Assembly: GCA_030949705.1 (NCBI GenBank)
Contig: JAUZSF010000003.1
Coordinates: 124,001-188,000 of the forward strand
Source of the DNA: Robiginitomaculum sp.
GTDB taxonomy: Bacteria > Pseudomonadota > Alphaproteobacteria > Caulobacterales > Maricaulaceae
Reading direction: 5' to 3'
Length of the DNA: 64,000 nucleotides
In this document: piece by piece, positions 1 through 9,030 of the stretch
How positions within the stretch are numbered: position 1 is the first letter of the stretch
Layout: each line of letters begins with the position of its first letter
Notes under the pieces: generated by a model
The model's input: the letters and a program-made list of their open reading frames with translations, nothing else
What the model was told of the DNA's origin: nothing
Databases searched by the model: none
Made by a program: the position numbers and the translations under genes

Positions 1-121
1 GGGTTAAAGCAAAGACGAAAATTCCATGGTTTGCACATTTGCACCAAATTGTGATGTTGGCATTGGTGTCCTTAGCCGTTAGCGTGCGCCTCCGAGTATT
101 CATTATGAATGGATGGTATGA

Positions 122-565
122 ATGAGTCCCGACCCAAAACATGGCTATTACCTTGAAGACCTTGCGGTGGGCATGTTCCACGAAGTCTCTCACACGGTCA
201 CAGAAAAAGACGTGGACGATTTTGCCAGAATTTGTGGTGACTATAATCCCATCCATATGGATGAGGACTACGCATCCAAAACGCCCTTTGGCGGGCGCAT
301 TGCCCATGGTGCCCTGACGGCGTCCTATATCTCGGCTATACTGGGCAATGATCTGCCGGGGCCGGGTGCCATATTTATGACGCTGGAATTAAAGTTCCGT
401 GCCCCCGTGCGTATAGGTGATACCGTGATTGCCCGTGCCGAGGTGGGCGATATCAATGAGCGGCGTGGCAAGGTGGCAATGAAAGTGCAATGTTCGGTCG
501 CAGGCAAAGTGGTTGTCAAAGGTGTGGCAGGCGTGATGGTGGAAAAAAGACCAGTGGCTGAATAA
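122..565 (+). CDS. MaoC-like (R)-specific enoyl-CoA hydratase
   Basis: This is a single hot-dog-fold protein of 147 residues, the normal size for the family, which hydrates trans-2-enoyl-CoA to (R)-3-hydroxyacyl-CoA in the cytoplasm. The hydratase motif is clear: 'DYNPIHMDEDYA' carries the catalytic Asp40 and His45, followed by 'GGRIAHGALTAS'. In PHA-accumulating bacteria such enzymes (PhaJ type) divert beta-oxidation intermediates to polyester, and phaB/phaR lie in this window, but the substrate cannot be read from sequence. The stop overlaps the ribF start by one base (TAATG), which suggests translational coupling. A related MaoC dehydratase with another substrate remains possible. Confidence 0.85.
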   Translation: MSPDPKHGYYLEDLAVGMFHEVSHTVTEKDVDDFARICGDYNPIHMDEDYASKTPFGGRIAHGALTASYISAILGNDLPGPGAIFMTLELKFRAPVRIGDTVIARAEVGDINERRGKVAMKVQCSVAGKVVVKGVAGVMVEKRPVAE

Positions 566-1530
566 TGCAGATTTTTGACCAGTATACAGATATTCCAGAG
601 GCCGCCCGCCATGCCGCCATTGCCATGGGAAATTTTGATGGTGTGCACCGGGGACACCAGCTGGTGATCAAAAGCGCAGCCGAGGCAGCTCAAAAACTGG
701 ATGTCCCCCTGGGGGTGGCGGTATTCAAACCCCATCCGAAACAGTTTTTTCAACCGGGCAGCGCACCAGAACATGTGCAAAGTGATGCGGCCAGGGCCAG
801 AACGCTGGAGGCTCTGGGCGTAGACTATTTATACGTGCTGCCCTTTGATCGCACCATGAGCCTGATGGACGATGAAACCTTTGTACGCGATGTGTTGGTG
901 AGGGGGCTGGGCATTTCTCATGTCAGCGTTGGTGCCGATTTTCACTATGGCCGTGACCGGGTGGGCGATACTGCGTCTTTGCAACGCTATGGCAAGGTCT
1001 ATGGTTTTGGGGTGGATATTGTTGGGCTGGACGGCGAGGCCGAGGAAAAGTTTTCTTCCAGTGCCATTCGGGCGGCGCTGAAGGCCGGCGAGCCGGAAAA
1101 GGCCGCCAAAATTCTGGGGCGTCCCTGGACTCTGGAAGGGCTGGTGGAACGTGGGCAACAGCGTGGCCGCACCATTGGGGTGCCAACGGCGAACCTGTCT
1201 ATGAATGATTATGTACGTCCGCGCTTTGGCGTTTATGCCGGGCGAGCCCGCATAGACGGGCGCGGCGCGGCACTGCCCGGGGTGATCAATGTGGGGGTGC
1301 GCCCCACAGTGGACGGGGCCGAAGAACGGCTGGAGATTTATCTTTTTGACTTTGCCGGCGATCTTTATGGACGCATGTTGGAGGTCTCGCTGGAACACTT
1401 CATCCGTGATGAGAAAAAATTCTCTGGTCTGGAGGCCCTAAAGGCTCAGATTGCCGAAGATATAGACACGGCACGCGCCTTTCTGGAACAGGATCGTGAA
1501 GTGAATCGGGAGGTGGACCGGGCTGGCTAG
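565..1530 (+). CDS. ribF: Bifunctional riboflavin kinase / FAD synthetase
   Basis: The protein makes FMN and then FAD from riboflavin. The N-terminal nucleotidyltransferase half begins 'AMGNFDGVHRGHQ' (about residues 20-32) with the HxGH-type ATP site. The C-terminal flavokinase half, from about residue 185, has 'GVPTANLS' and a conserved 'GVYAGRARIDG' strand. Its 321 residues match full-length bacterial RibF. It is coupled to the upstream maoC-like gene by a TAATG overlap. The order ribF, ileS, lspA is a common bacterial arrangement. About 150 bases separate it from ileS, in which I see no riboswitch, T-box or terminator. Confidence 0.95.
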   Translation: MQIFDQYTDIPEAARHAAIAMGNFDGVHRGHQLVIKSAAEAAQKLDVPLGVAVFKPHPKQFFQPGSAPEHVQSDAARARTLEALGVDYLYVLPFDRTMSLMDDETFVRDVLVRGLGISHVSVGADFHYGRDRVGDTASLQRYGKVYGFGVDIVGLDGEAEEKFSSSAIRAALKAGEPEKAAKILGRPWTLEGLVERGQQRGRTIGVPTANLSMNDYVRPRFGVYAGRARIDGRGAALPGVINVGVRPTVDGAEERLEIYLFDFAGDLYGRMLEVSLEHFIRDEKKFSGLEALKAQIAEDIDTARAFLEQDREVNREVDRAG

Positions 1531-1680
1531 CTTTGGTAAGTCAGTTTCATGGTTGATGATAATTTCATAGCGCAGAAATTAACGCGAATTATTTAGCCGG
1601 ACCATCGCCTGATTAGGTGGTGGCACCGGCTTGTAAAACCCACTATGCCTTCAAATATATTCAGATAAAAAGGTCCGCCA

Positions 1681-4600
1681 TGACGGATGATGTCCAAAGC
1701 CGCGATTATCGCGAAACGCTGTTTTTGCCTAAAACCGATTTTCCCATGCGCGCTGGTCTGCCCAAGGCCGAGCCAAAATGGCTGGAACGTTGGGAATCCT
1801 TAAATATTTATGGGCAATTGCGTGCCGCCTCCCAAAGGGCGCACACAATATGTGCTGCACGATGGCCCGCCCTATGCCAACGGCCATTTGCACATCGGTA
1901 CCGCCATGAACAAAATCCTCAAGGATTTTGTGGTGCGCTCCCACCAGATGATGGGGTATGATGCAAATTATATCCCGGGCTGGGATTGTCATGGCCTGCC
2001 CATTGAATGGAAGGTCGAAGAGCAATACCGCGAAAAGGGTCGTAACAAGGACGATATTCCTCGTAATGAATTTCGCCAGGAATGCCGCGATTACGCCTCA
2101 AACTGGCTGAATGTACAGCGCGAAGAGTTCAAGCGTCTGGGCGTGCAAGGCGAATGGGAAAATCCCTATACCACCATGAATTATGCCTCAGAAGCGGCCA
2201 TTGCTGGTGAGTTTTTGAAATTCGCCATGAGCGACCAACTTTATCGTGGCTCAAAGCCGGTGATGTGGTCGCCGGTGGAGCAAACCGCGCTGGCCGAAGC
2301 CGAAGTGGAATATGCCGATCATGTCAGCACGACGATCTGGGTGCGCTTTGCCGTGGTGGGATATAGACAGCGGACAGGCGGGTTTCGTGCAGAAGGAGAA
2401 AAATTTCCCTTCGGACCTCTTTCACAAGCCGATTCAATAAAAGACAGCTGGCCAAGTTATCACGATACTTCAGTTCTCATCTGGACGACGACCCCCTGGA
2501 CGATTCCCGGCAACCGAGCGATCTCATATCAGTCCAAAGATTTCCTACGGGCTTTATGAAGTCACGGCGATTGACGACAGCGAATTTACGCCGTGGTCCA
2601 GGGTTGGCGAAAAGCTGATTGTTGCGGACAGCCTCTGGGAAGAGGTGGCTAAAACCGCTAAAATTTCCGCCTATGAACGTCTGGGCGATGCGGACCCCTC
2701 TGCCTTGACCTGTGCCCATCCTTTTGCCGGTCTTGGCTATGATTTTGATATTCCGCTGCTGGCCGGTGATCATGTCACCGAGGAAGCCGGCACCGGCTTT
2801 GTGCACACGGCGCCCGGACCACGGGGCAGAGGATTATGATGTCTGGCTGGCAAATGGCCATACAAGGATATCCCCGAAACCGGTGGGGCCGGATGGGGCC
2901 TATTACGACCATGTGCCGCTTTTTGCGGGCCTGCAGGTGATCCGCACCACCGGCAAGAAAACTGGCAAGGATGGCCCGGCCAATGGTGCCGTGGTGGACA
3001 AGCTGGTCGAAGTTGGTGCGTTGCTGGCCCGTGGCCGGATCGAACACTCTTATCCCCATTCCTGGCGCTCCAAGGCGCCGGTGATTTTTCGCAATACCCC
3101 GCAATGGTTTATCCCCATGGGCGAGGCGGGTGGCTTGCGCGAAAAGGCGGTTGCGGCCATTGAAAATACGCGCTTTTACCCGCCGCGCGGTAAAAACCGC
3201 CTGCTCTCCATGGTCGAGGGACGGCCAGACTGGCTGATCTCACGTCAGCGCGCCTGGGGCGTGCCGCTGACCTTGTTTGTGAAAAAAGGCACCGGCGAGT
3301 ATTTGAAAAACGAGGCGGTGAACGCCCGCATTCTGGAAGCTTTTGCCGCTGAGGGGGCCGACGCCTGGTTTGCTGACAATGCGCAGGAACGTTTCCTCAA
3401 AGGCCTTGTTGATGATTGGCAGGCTTACGAGAAGGTCGAGGACATTCTGGACGTCTGGTTTGATTCGGGCTGTACCCATGTGTTCACGCTGGAAAATCGC
3501 GAGGGTCTGAAATGGCCGGCCGATCTTTATCTGGAAGGTACAGACCAGCATCGTGGCTGGTTCCAGTCGAGCCTCTTGGAAAGCTGTGGTACACGGGGCC
3601 GCGCCCCCTATGACGGGGTGTTTACCCATGGCTTTGTCATGGCCGAAGACGGACGCAAAATGTCCAAATCCTTAGGGAACGTGATTGATCCGGCCGATAT
3701 CGCCCGCACCAATGGGGTGGAAATCTGCGCCTGTGGGTGGCCTCATCGGACGTGCAGGAAGATATGCGCATGGGGCCGGAAATCCTCAAAACCGCGGCCG
3801 ATAGTTATCGCAAGGTGCGCAACACCCTGCGCTATCTGCTGGGGGCGTTACAGGGCTTTGATGAAGCCGAGCGGGTAGAAGCCTGAAAATATGCCGTCGC
3901 TGGAACGCCTGATGCTGCATCGCCTTTACGTGATGGATGCCGAGGTGCGTACCGCCTATGAAGAACTGGATTACAAAGCGCGCCTTCTCATTGCTCTTTA
4001 CCTTTTGCAATGAGGAATTGTCGGCGTTTTATTTTGATATCCGCAAGGATGCGCTTTATTGCGATCCGCTGGGCGCGCCGCGCCGTCTGGCGGCCCGCAC
4101 AGTGATGGACCTGATCTTCAACCGTCTGGTGATCTGGTTTGCACCGCTGCTTCCCTTTACCATGGAAGAAGTTTGGCTGAGCCGTTTTCCCTCTGATGAT
4201 GGCTCGGTGCATTTGCAAACCTTCCCTGATACACCAGAGAGCTGGCGTAATGATGCGCTGGCAGAGGATTGGGAGTGGATAAAAATGTTACGTAGAGCTT
4301 CAACGTTTGATCTAGAAAGGGCTAGAACTCTTAGCAAAGATCCAGACTATGACAGTATGGAGACGATTGGATCGAGCCTTGAAGCTGTCCAAACATTCTA
4401 TGTACATAAAAGCGAATTCAAAGATGCTGTTGAACGTTTAGCTGACACAGAACCAGACGAATTTCTAGCAGATGTTTTTATTGTCAACAAAGTTATCTTA
4501 AAAGTTATTCCTAAGGCTGAATTTTTCGATGAGTTAGGCGATCCGAAATTCCCATTATTAAAACAGACATCCCCAAAGGGTGAAAAAATTGATATTGGTT

Positions 4601-4746
4601 TTGAAACTGAAAAAGTCGATTCAAAACTCATAAAATGCGCCCGTTCGTGGAAATATTTTGACCCGGCAAGTGCCGATCCGGCCTATCCGGACATAACGCC
4701 CCGTGATGCGGCCGCGGTGCGGGCATGGGATGCGGCGCATGGCTGA
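1681..4746 (+). pseudogene. ileS: Isoleucyl-tRNA synthetase, broken by at least six frameshifts
   Basis: Class I isoleucyl-tRNA synthetase charges tRNA-Ile. The pieces in successive frames show '[14 protein letters not shown]' (HIGH site), '[13 protein letters not shown]', '[14 protein letters not shown]' from the editing domain, and '[12 protein letters not shown]' (KMSKS). The frame breaks near 1832, 2544, 2820, 3726, 3881 and 3978. Five are an extra base and the one at 3726 is a missing C; several are outside long homopolymers. A compensated pair may also lie near 2860-2890. The C-terminal segment 4281-4640 is AT-rich (about 36% GC by my count against 56-64% in its flanks). The terminal zinc site is altered ('KCARSW' and 'TPRDA'). 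The gene is normally essential, so sequence error or a second ileS elsewhere must be considered. It overlaps lspA by 8 bases. Confidence 0.85.
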
Positions 4747-5302
4747 ACCCACTGCTGCCCGACCCCTTTGGTCCTTTGGGCTGACCATATCAGCCCTGAT
4801 CATCATTTTGGACCAGCTTTCCAAATACTGGGTGCTGGACATCCTTAAACTGCGTGATCGACCTCTGGGCCATATCGAACTGTCCAATGTTTTTGATCTG
4901 ACCTTTGTCTGGAATACCGGGGTTAGCTTTGGGCTTTTCAGCGCTGACAACCTTTTGGGCCGACTGTTTCTTTCTGCCTTTGCATTACTGGTCATGGTGG
5001 TCATGGTGGTGTGGCTCTGGCGGGTGGAACGTCGCCTGATGGCCATCTCGCTGGGGCTGATTATCGGTGGTGCGGCGGGCAATCTGATCGATCGGCTGCG
5101 CTTTGGTAAGGTCGTGGATTTTCTCGATTTTTCAGACATTCATTTCATCTGGGTGTTCAATGTGGCGGATACTGCGATCACCATTGGGGTGTTGTTGATG
5201 CTGGCTGATGCTTTTTGGGTTGATCAGAGCACAAAAAGGTGTATGATGCCCTTGGCTGGCGGGGGTTGTGCAGGTAAAACCTGCACGATCCAGGAGATAT
5301 AA
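4739..5302 (+). CDS. lspA: Lipoprotein signal peptidase (signal peptidase II)
   Basis: LspA is an inner-membrane aspartic peptidase that removes signal peptides from prolipoproteins after lipidation. Four hydrophobic segments are visible. The catalytic aspartates lie in 'GGAAGNLIDRLRFGKVVDF' and in 'FNVADTAITIG', both diagnostic. I start it at 'MAEPTAAR' because the ORF-track start lies inside ileS and adds a stretch the family lacks; the chosen ATG overlaps the ileS stop by 8 bases. The next gene, a lipoprotein, starts at its stop codon and is a plausible substrate. Confidence 0.93.
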   Translation: MAEPTAARPLWSFGLTISALIIILDQLSKYWVLDILKLRDRPLGHIELSNVFDLTFVWNTGVSFGLFSADNLLGRLFLSAFALLVMVVMVVWLWRVERRLMAISLGLIIGGAAGNLIDRLRFGKVVDFLDFSDIHFIWVFNVADTAITIGVLLMLADAFWVDQSTKRCMMPLAGGGCAGKTCTIQEI

Positions 5303-5841
5303 TGATGAACCGAACGCGTACAGCCCTTCTTATTCCAGCCGCTTTTGCCCTGCTACTTGGTGGTTGCGGATCTTTGGGTAACGGCAAAAATCAGCCAGAC
5401 GAGTTCAAGGTTCTGACCATGGCCCCATTGGTGGTGCCGCCGGAATATAATCTCTTGCCACCGCGGCCGGGCGAGCTGGGCATTGAAGACCTGCGCGCCT
5501 CCGAGGCCGCCCGCAAAGCCATGCTGGGGCGGGCACGCCCCGAGGCCATCGTCAGCCCGGGCGAACGGGCGCTGCTTGCCAACAGTACACGGGGCAAGCT
5601 GGACCCATCCATTCGTACCAAGCTGGATGCGGAAACACAGCAATTGACGGTAAAATCCAAAAGCTTTGCGGACCGGATTTTATTCTGGCGCAAGGGCGAT
5701 ACCTATATTGCCGATGAAACCATACTGGATGCCGATGCCGAGGCCGAACGCCTGCGTCGTGAAAAGCTTATCAAGGGGGCCACGGGCGGCGGCAAGGTAT
5801 CGATCAAAAAGGGCGGCCGTATTCGCTTGCCGGGCCTTTGA
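5302..5841 (+). CDS. DUF3035 family lipoprotein
   Basis: This is a predicted lipoprotein of 179 residues. The signal peptide ends in the lipobox 'LLLGGCGS', placing lipidated Cys at about residue 22. The mature part has the family pattern 'FKVLTMAPLVVPPEYNLLPP' near the N terminus, then a charged region rich in Ala, Arg and Glu. Members of this alphaproteobacterial family lie next to lspA, as here, and their function is unknown to me; an envelope role is only inferred. The start codon touches the lspA stop. The C terminus is basic ('KGGRIRLPGL'). Confidence 0.8.
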   Translation: MMNRTRTALLIPAAFALLLGGCGSLGNGKNQPDEFKVLTMAPLVVPPEYNLLPPRPGELGIEDLRASEAARKAMLGRARPEAIVSPGERALLANSTRGKLDPSIRTKLDAETQQLTVKSKSFADRILFWRKGDTYIADETILDADAEAERLRREKLIKGATGGGKVSIKKGGRIRLPGL

Positions 5842-6356
5842 GAACCGGGCGAGCCATCAAAACCACGATTTTGGCATTCTTTCTGGTAACGGGTGCCATG
5901 TCGGTGGTGGCTCAGACTAGCCCTGAAACCAAGATCTATAATGGCCTGTCCATGGATGATCTGGCCGATACCCTGTTGCTGGAGGGCTTGCGCTTTGTGC
6001 AAGTGCCTATTGATGGCAAGGGTATGGTCGCCAACCAGCGCTTTGATGTTTCCGATGGGGTACAATGGTCAGTCTTTGGCTATGATTGTGAAAAGGAAAC
6101 CGGCTGTTCCGAGATACAGTTGCGGTCAGTTTTTCTTGATAATGCGGCGCCGGATGTTTTGCTTTCCAAGATGAACGACTGGAACGCCTCCAACCGCTTT
6201 ACCCGTGCCTATCTGGCCAATCGCAGCAATGTCATATTGGAAATGGATATTTATCTGCGCGGGGGGCAAAGCCTGAAAAATATCCGCGAACAGATTACCA
6301 TCTGGCGCCAATCGGTTCGTCGTTTCTCCACCACCATGACCAATGATAAATCCTAA
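5838..6356 (+). CDS. YbjN domain-containing exported protein
   Basis: The 172-residue product starts with a basic stretch and a hydrophobic segment ending 'SVVAQT', a likely Sec signal peptide, so it should be periplasmic. The remainder resembles YbjN-type sensory-transduction regulator domains: a helix ('MDDLADTLLLEGLRF'), a beta sheet, then 'LSKMNDWNASNRFTRAYL', the most recognisable family motif. The biochemical role of these proteins is unsettled. Cysteines in 'YDCEKETGCSE' could form a disulfide. It overlaps the upstream lipoprotein by 4 bases (ATGA-type) and is followed 2 bases later by the phosphatase gene, so it is part of the same transcript. Confidence 0.7.
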   Translation: MRTGRAIKTTILAFFLVTGAMSVVAQTSPETKIYNGLSMDDLADTLLLEGLRFVQVPIDGKGMVANQRFDVSDGVQWSVFGYDCEKETGCSEIQLRSVFLDNAAPDVLLSKMNDWNASNRFTRAYLANRSNVILEMDIYLRGGQSLKNIREQITIWRQSVRRFSTTMTNDKS

Positions 6357-6358
6357 CC

Positions 6359-6814
6359 ATGAAACACCGGGTTCTGTTTGTTTGTCTGGGTAATATTTGT
6401 CGTTCCCCCAGTGCCGAGGCAGTGCTCAGGCATCAAGCCCGCCAACAGGGACTGTCTGTGGACGTGGACTCAGCTGGTACCGGCAACTGGCATGTGGGCC
6501 AGCCCCCCGATGCCCGTGCCATTGCGGCCGCCGCGGCCCGGGGGATCGACATGCACAGCCTGCGTGCACGGCAGGTTTGCGTGGCTGATTTCACCCGTTT
6601 CACCCATATGTTTGCCATGGACCAGAGCAATCTGGCTGACCTGATGGCCATGTGTCCAGAGGGCGGCATTATGCCAACTCTTTTTCTTGGTCCGGCCACC
6701 CATACCCCGCCCGGCGAGGTGCCGGACCCCTATTATGGTGGCGCGCAAGGGTTCGAGCATATGCTGGACCTGATTGAAGCGGCGGCCAGTGGGTTTTTGC
6801 AAACGCTGAACTAG
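6359..6814 (+). CDS. Low-molecular-weight protein-tyrosine phosphatase
   Basis: The protein hydrolyses phosphotyrosine through a cysteinyl-phosphate intermediate in the cytoplasm. The P-loop 'CLGNICRS' provides Cys9 and Arg15, and the general acid Asp lies in 'VPDPYYGG' near the C terminus. At 151 residues it is standard length. It follows the YbjN gene after 2 bases and ends the rightward operon that starts at lspA or earlier. The oppositely oriented amidase gene overlaps its last 4 bases. There is no adjacent tyrosine kinase or exopolysaccharide gene that would name its target. Confidence 0.92.
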   Translation: MKHRVLFVCLGNICRSPSAEAVLRHQARQQGLSVDVDSAGTGNWHVGQPPDARAIAAAAARGIDMHSLRARQVCVADFTRFTHMFAMDQSNLADLMAMCPEGGIMPTLFLGPATHTPPGEVPDPYYGGAQGFEHMLDLIEAAASGFLQTLN

Positions 6815-8574
6815 AACCCCGGCGGGCGTTCGTGATTGGCGTTCAGGGTCGCTTCCAGCCGCCGGCCCAGGGCACAGATTTTACCCTCTTCAAACAGACG
6901 GCCAATCAGTGAGATATTTTGCGGCACCCGGTGCAATGTTTTGTCGGCATCATCCTTGGCGCCCCGGGTCGGGATTTTATGAAAACCGGCCCGCAAGGTA
7001 ACGCATGGATGACCTGTATAATTGGTGATGGTCAATAAATTGGCGGCAAAGTTAGGCGTAATCAATACATCTACCTGATCCATCAACCCATCCATGGCCA
7101 ACATGACCTTGCGCCGCAAACGGTCCAGCTGGACATAATCCACCGAGGACAGAAAACGGATCTGGCGAAAGGAATTGGGCCAGGCATTATCGTCCTGCCA
7201 GACCAGCAAATCGTCGCGGCCAGAAAGGGTCAGCTCTTCAAAGGCGGCCGCCGCCTCGGCAACCAGCGATAAAAACAACACCCCATAGGGCAGCGCTGGC
7301 AGGCTGATTGTTTTGGTTTTTACCCCCAGTTTTTTCAAAGCCTTTAGGGCATTGCGGTCCAGATCATTGGCCCCTTCGCCCTCAAACCAGGTCGGGTCAT
7401 AACCCACCACCAGGTCTTTTTGGCCAAAATTGCGACCATAGGTCAGGCCCATGTCGATGGAGCTGGCATCCTCAAAATCGCCGCCATTAATCCCGCCCAG
7501 CACCGTGATGGTGTCTTCGACGGACCGGCAAATGGCCCCAACCTTGTCCAGTGACCAGCACAGAGCCATGGCGCCGCTGCGCGATACCCGCCCAAAGGTA
7601 GGGCGCAGACCCGTGGCCCCACACCGGTTGGAAGGTGATACGATCGAGCCCAGGGTTTCGGTACCAATGGAAAACCCGACCAGCCCGGCGGCGGTGGCTG
7701 ATGCCGATCCGGCGCTGGAACCCGATGAGCCTTCATCCAGATTCCACGGATTGCGGGTTTTGCCATCAAACCAGATGTCCCCGTAGGCCAGCGCGCCACA
7801 CGTGGTCTTGCCCAGCAAGATCGCCCCGGCATCGTGCAGTTTGGTGACGATATGGGCATCGCGTTTTGCCACCCGGTCTTTATAGGGCATGGCCCCCCAG
7901 GTGGTGAGAATATCCTTGGTATCAAACAGGTCTTTTACGCCATAGGGAATGCCGTGCAGCGGCCCCTTGTCCCGCCCTGCGGCCAGATCCAGATCGGCCT
8001 GGGCGGCCTGTTTCAATGCCAGCGCCGGGGTCACGGTGACAAAACATTCCAGCTTCTTGCCGTATTTCTCAATGCGATCGAGGTAAATCTGGGTCAGTTG
8101 CACGCTGGTCAGGCTGGTTTTTCTGAGCCAGTTGCCCAGCTGGGCCAGCGAGGCAAAGGCAATGTCTTCGCTGTTGGTGGGCAGGGCGCTTTTATATGGC
8201 GCGGGAATGCGGATCTGGTTTTTCTGTTTGGCAAAGGTTTTGCCGGGCAGGCGCGGATCAAAGGTCTGCGCCGGGGCCAGATCATTTTCAAAATTTTGGG
8301 CACGCAGGCTGGCAATGGATTGCAGTTGATTTTCAAAGCCGTTCAGCAATTGGGCGCGCTCGGTATCACTGTATTCAATGGGGATCAGCTTTTCGGCACA
8401 GGCAACTATTTTCGGGTTCAATGCATCGGCCTCTGCTTTGAGTGTATCTGCCGGGTCATCGCCTTGGGTTTTGTTTTCCTGGGCGATGACTTTGCCGCCC
8501 ATTAAGGTGGCCCCCATGGCCCCGGCGGCCAACAGGCCACGCCGCGATACTTGGGTATTTTTTGGTTTGCTCAT
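6811..8574 (-). CDS. Tat-exported amidase-signature hydrolase
   Basis: This is an amidase-signature enzyme of 587 residues that would hydrolyse a carboxamide, substrate unknown. The Ser-cisSer-Lys triad is present: Lys in 'YGVKDLFDT', the Gly/Ser-rich loop 'GSSGSSAGSA', and the nucleophile in 'GTETLGSIVSPS'. The N terminus 'SRRGLLAAGAMG' is a twin-arginine signal, so it is exported folded. The region between the signal and about residue 115 is an extra helical segment before the core. It stands alone and is convergent with the phosphatase gene (4-base overlap). Aryl-amidase or glutamyl-amidotransferase A-like relatives are alternatives, but the signal peptide argues against GatA. Confidence 0.85.
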   Translation of the reverse strand: MSKPKNTQVSRRGLLAAGAMGATLMGGKVIAQENKTQGDDPADTLKAEADALNPKIVACAEKLIPIEYSDTERAQLLNGFENQLQSIASLRAQNFENDLAPAQTFDPRLPGKTFAKQKNQIRIPAPYKSALPTNSEDIAFASLAQLGNWLRKTSLTSVQLTQIYLDRIEKYGKKLECFVTVTPALALKQAAQADLDLAAGRDKGPLHGIPYGVKDLFDTKDILTTWGAMPYKDRVAKRDAHIVTKLHDAGAILLGKTTCGALAYGDIWFDGKTRNPWNLDEGSSGSSAGSASATAAGLVGFSIGTETLGSIVSPSNRCGATGLRPTFGRVSRSGAMALCWSLDKVGAICRSVEDTITVLGGINGGDFEDASSIDMGLTYGRNFGQKDLVVGYDPTWFEGEGANDLDRNALKALKKLGVKTKTISLPALPYGVLFLSLVAEAAAAFEELTLSGRDDLLVWQDDNAWPNSFRQIRFLSSVDYVQLDRLRRKVMLAMDGLMDQVDVLITPNFAANLLTITNYTGHPCVTLRAGFHKIPTRGAKDDADKTLHRVPQNISLIGRLFEEGKICALGRRLEATLNANHERPPGF

Positions 8575-8649
8575 GACGGTCTCCCACTGATTTTTTTAAC
8601 AGCTTAACCGCATAACGAAGGCGGCGGGAGTCTTATTTAAAGTGGGGGG

Positions 8650-9030
8650 TCAGGCGGTCTTGGGCAAAGGCAAAAGCAGCACACAAAACAGCATGCCCCA
8701 GCCGGCCAGCAAGGTCAGGCCGCCGATGGGGGCCAGAAACCCAAGAGCGGTAAAACCGGCAAAGCCATGCAGATATAATGGCAAGGCAAAGGCGGCGGCT
8801 CCTAATGTAAAGAGCAATGCCGGCAGGCGCGCCCCAACACACAGCGCCGCAAAAACGGCCAGGGCGTGAAACAGCTCGATCTGGCCGCCCCGCTGTAATA
8901 ATTCCGCCCCGCCGGGATTGGTTGCCAGATGAGAGGAAGATGCCAGCGCCATCACCGCCAACAGGCCATGCAAGGCCCCGGAGGCGCCGATAAGGCGTTC
9001 AAATACGCTAAGCGCAGATCTATTCGTCAC
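8650..9030 (-). CDS. DUF423 family small membrane protein
   Basis: The product has four hydrophobic segments and the DUF423 pattern: 'ELFHALAVFAAL' (family: YHALALL), 'FALPLYLHGFAG' and 'LAPIGGLTLLAGWGMLF' near the C terminus. Function is unknown for the family. I choose the GTG at 9030 ('MTNRSALSVF') rather than the longer track start, because the longer version runs through the coding end of the TPR gene; the chosen start overlaps that gene by about 11 bases, consistent with one leftward transcript. Confidence 0.78.
   Translation of the reverse strand: MTNRSALSVFERLIGASGALHGLLAVMALASSSHLATNPGGAELLQRGGQIELFHALAVFAALCVGARLPALLFTLGAAAFALPLYLHGFAGFTALGFLAPIGGLTLLAGWGMLFCVLLLPLPKTA

Noticed and set aside
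1531-1680. T-box or riboswitch before ileS
   Set aside because: The 150-base gap shows no T-box motif, strong hairpin or terminator.
7834-8505. 223-residue plus-strand ORF within the amidase gene
   Set aside because: Antisense shadow with Gly/Gln-rich composition and no motif.
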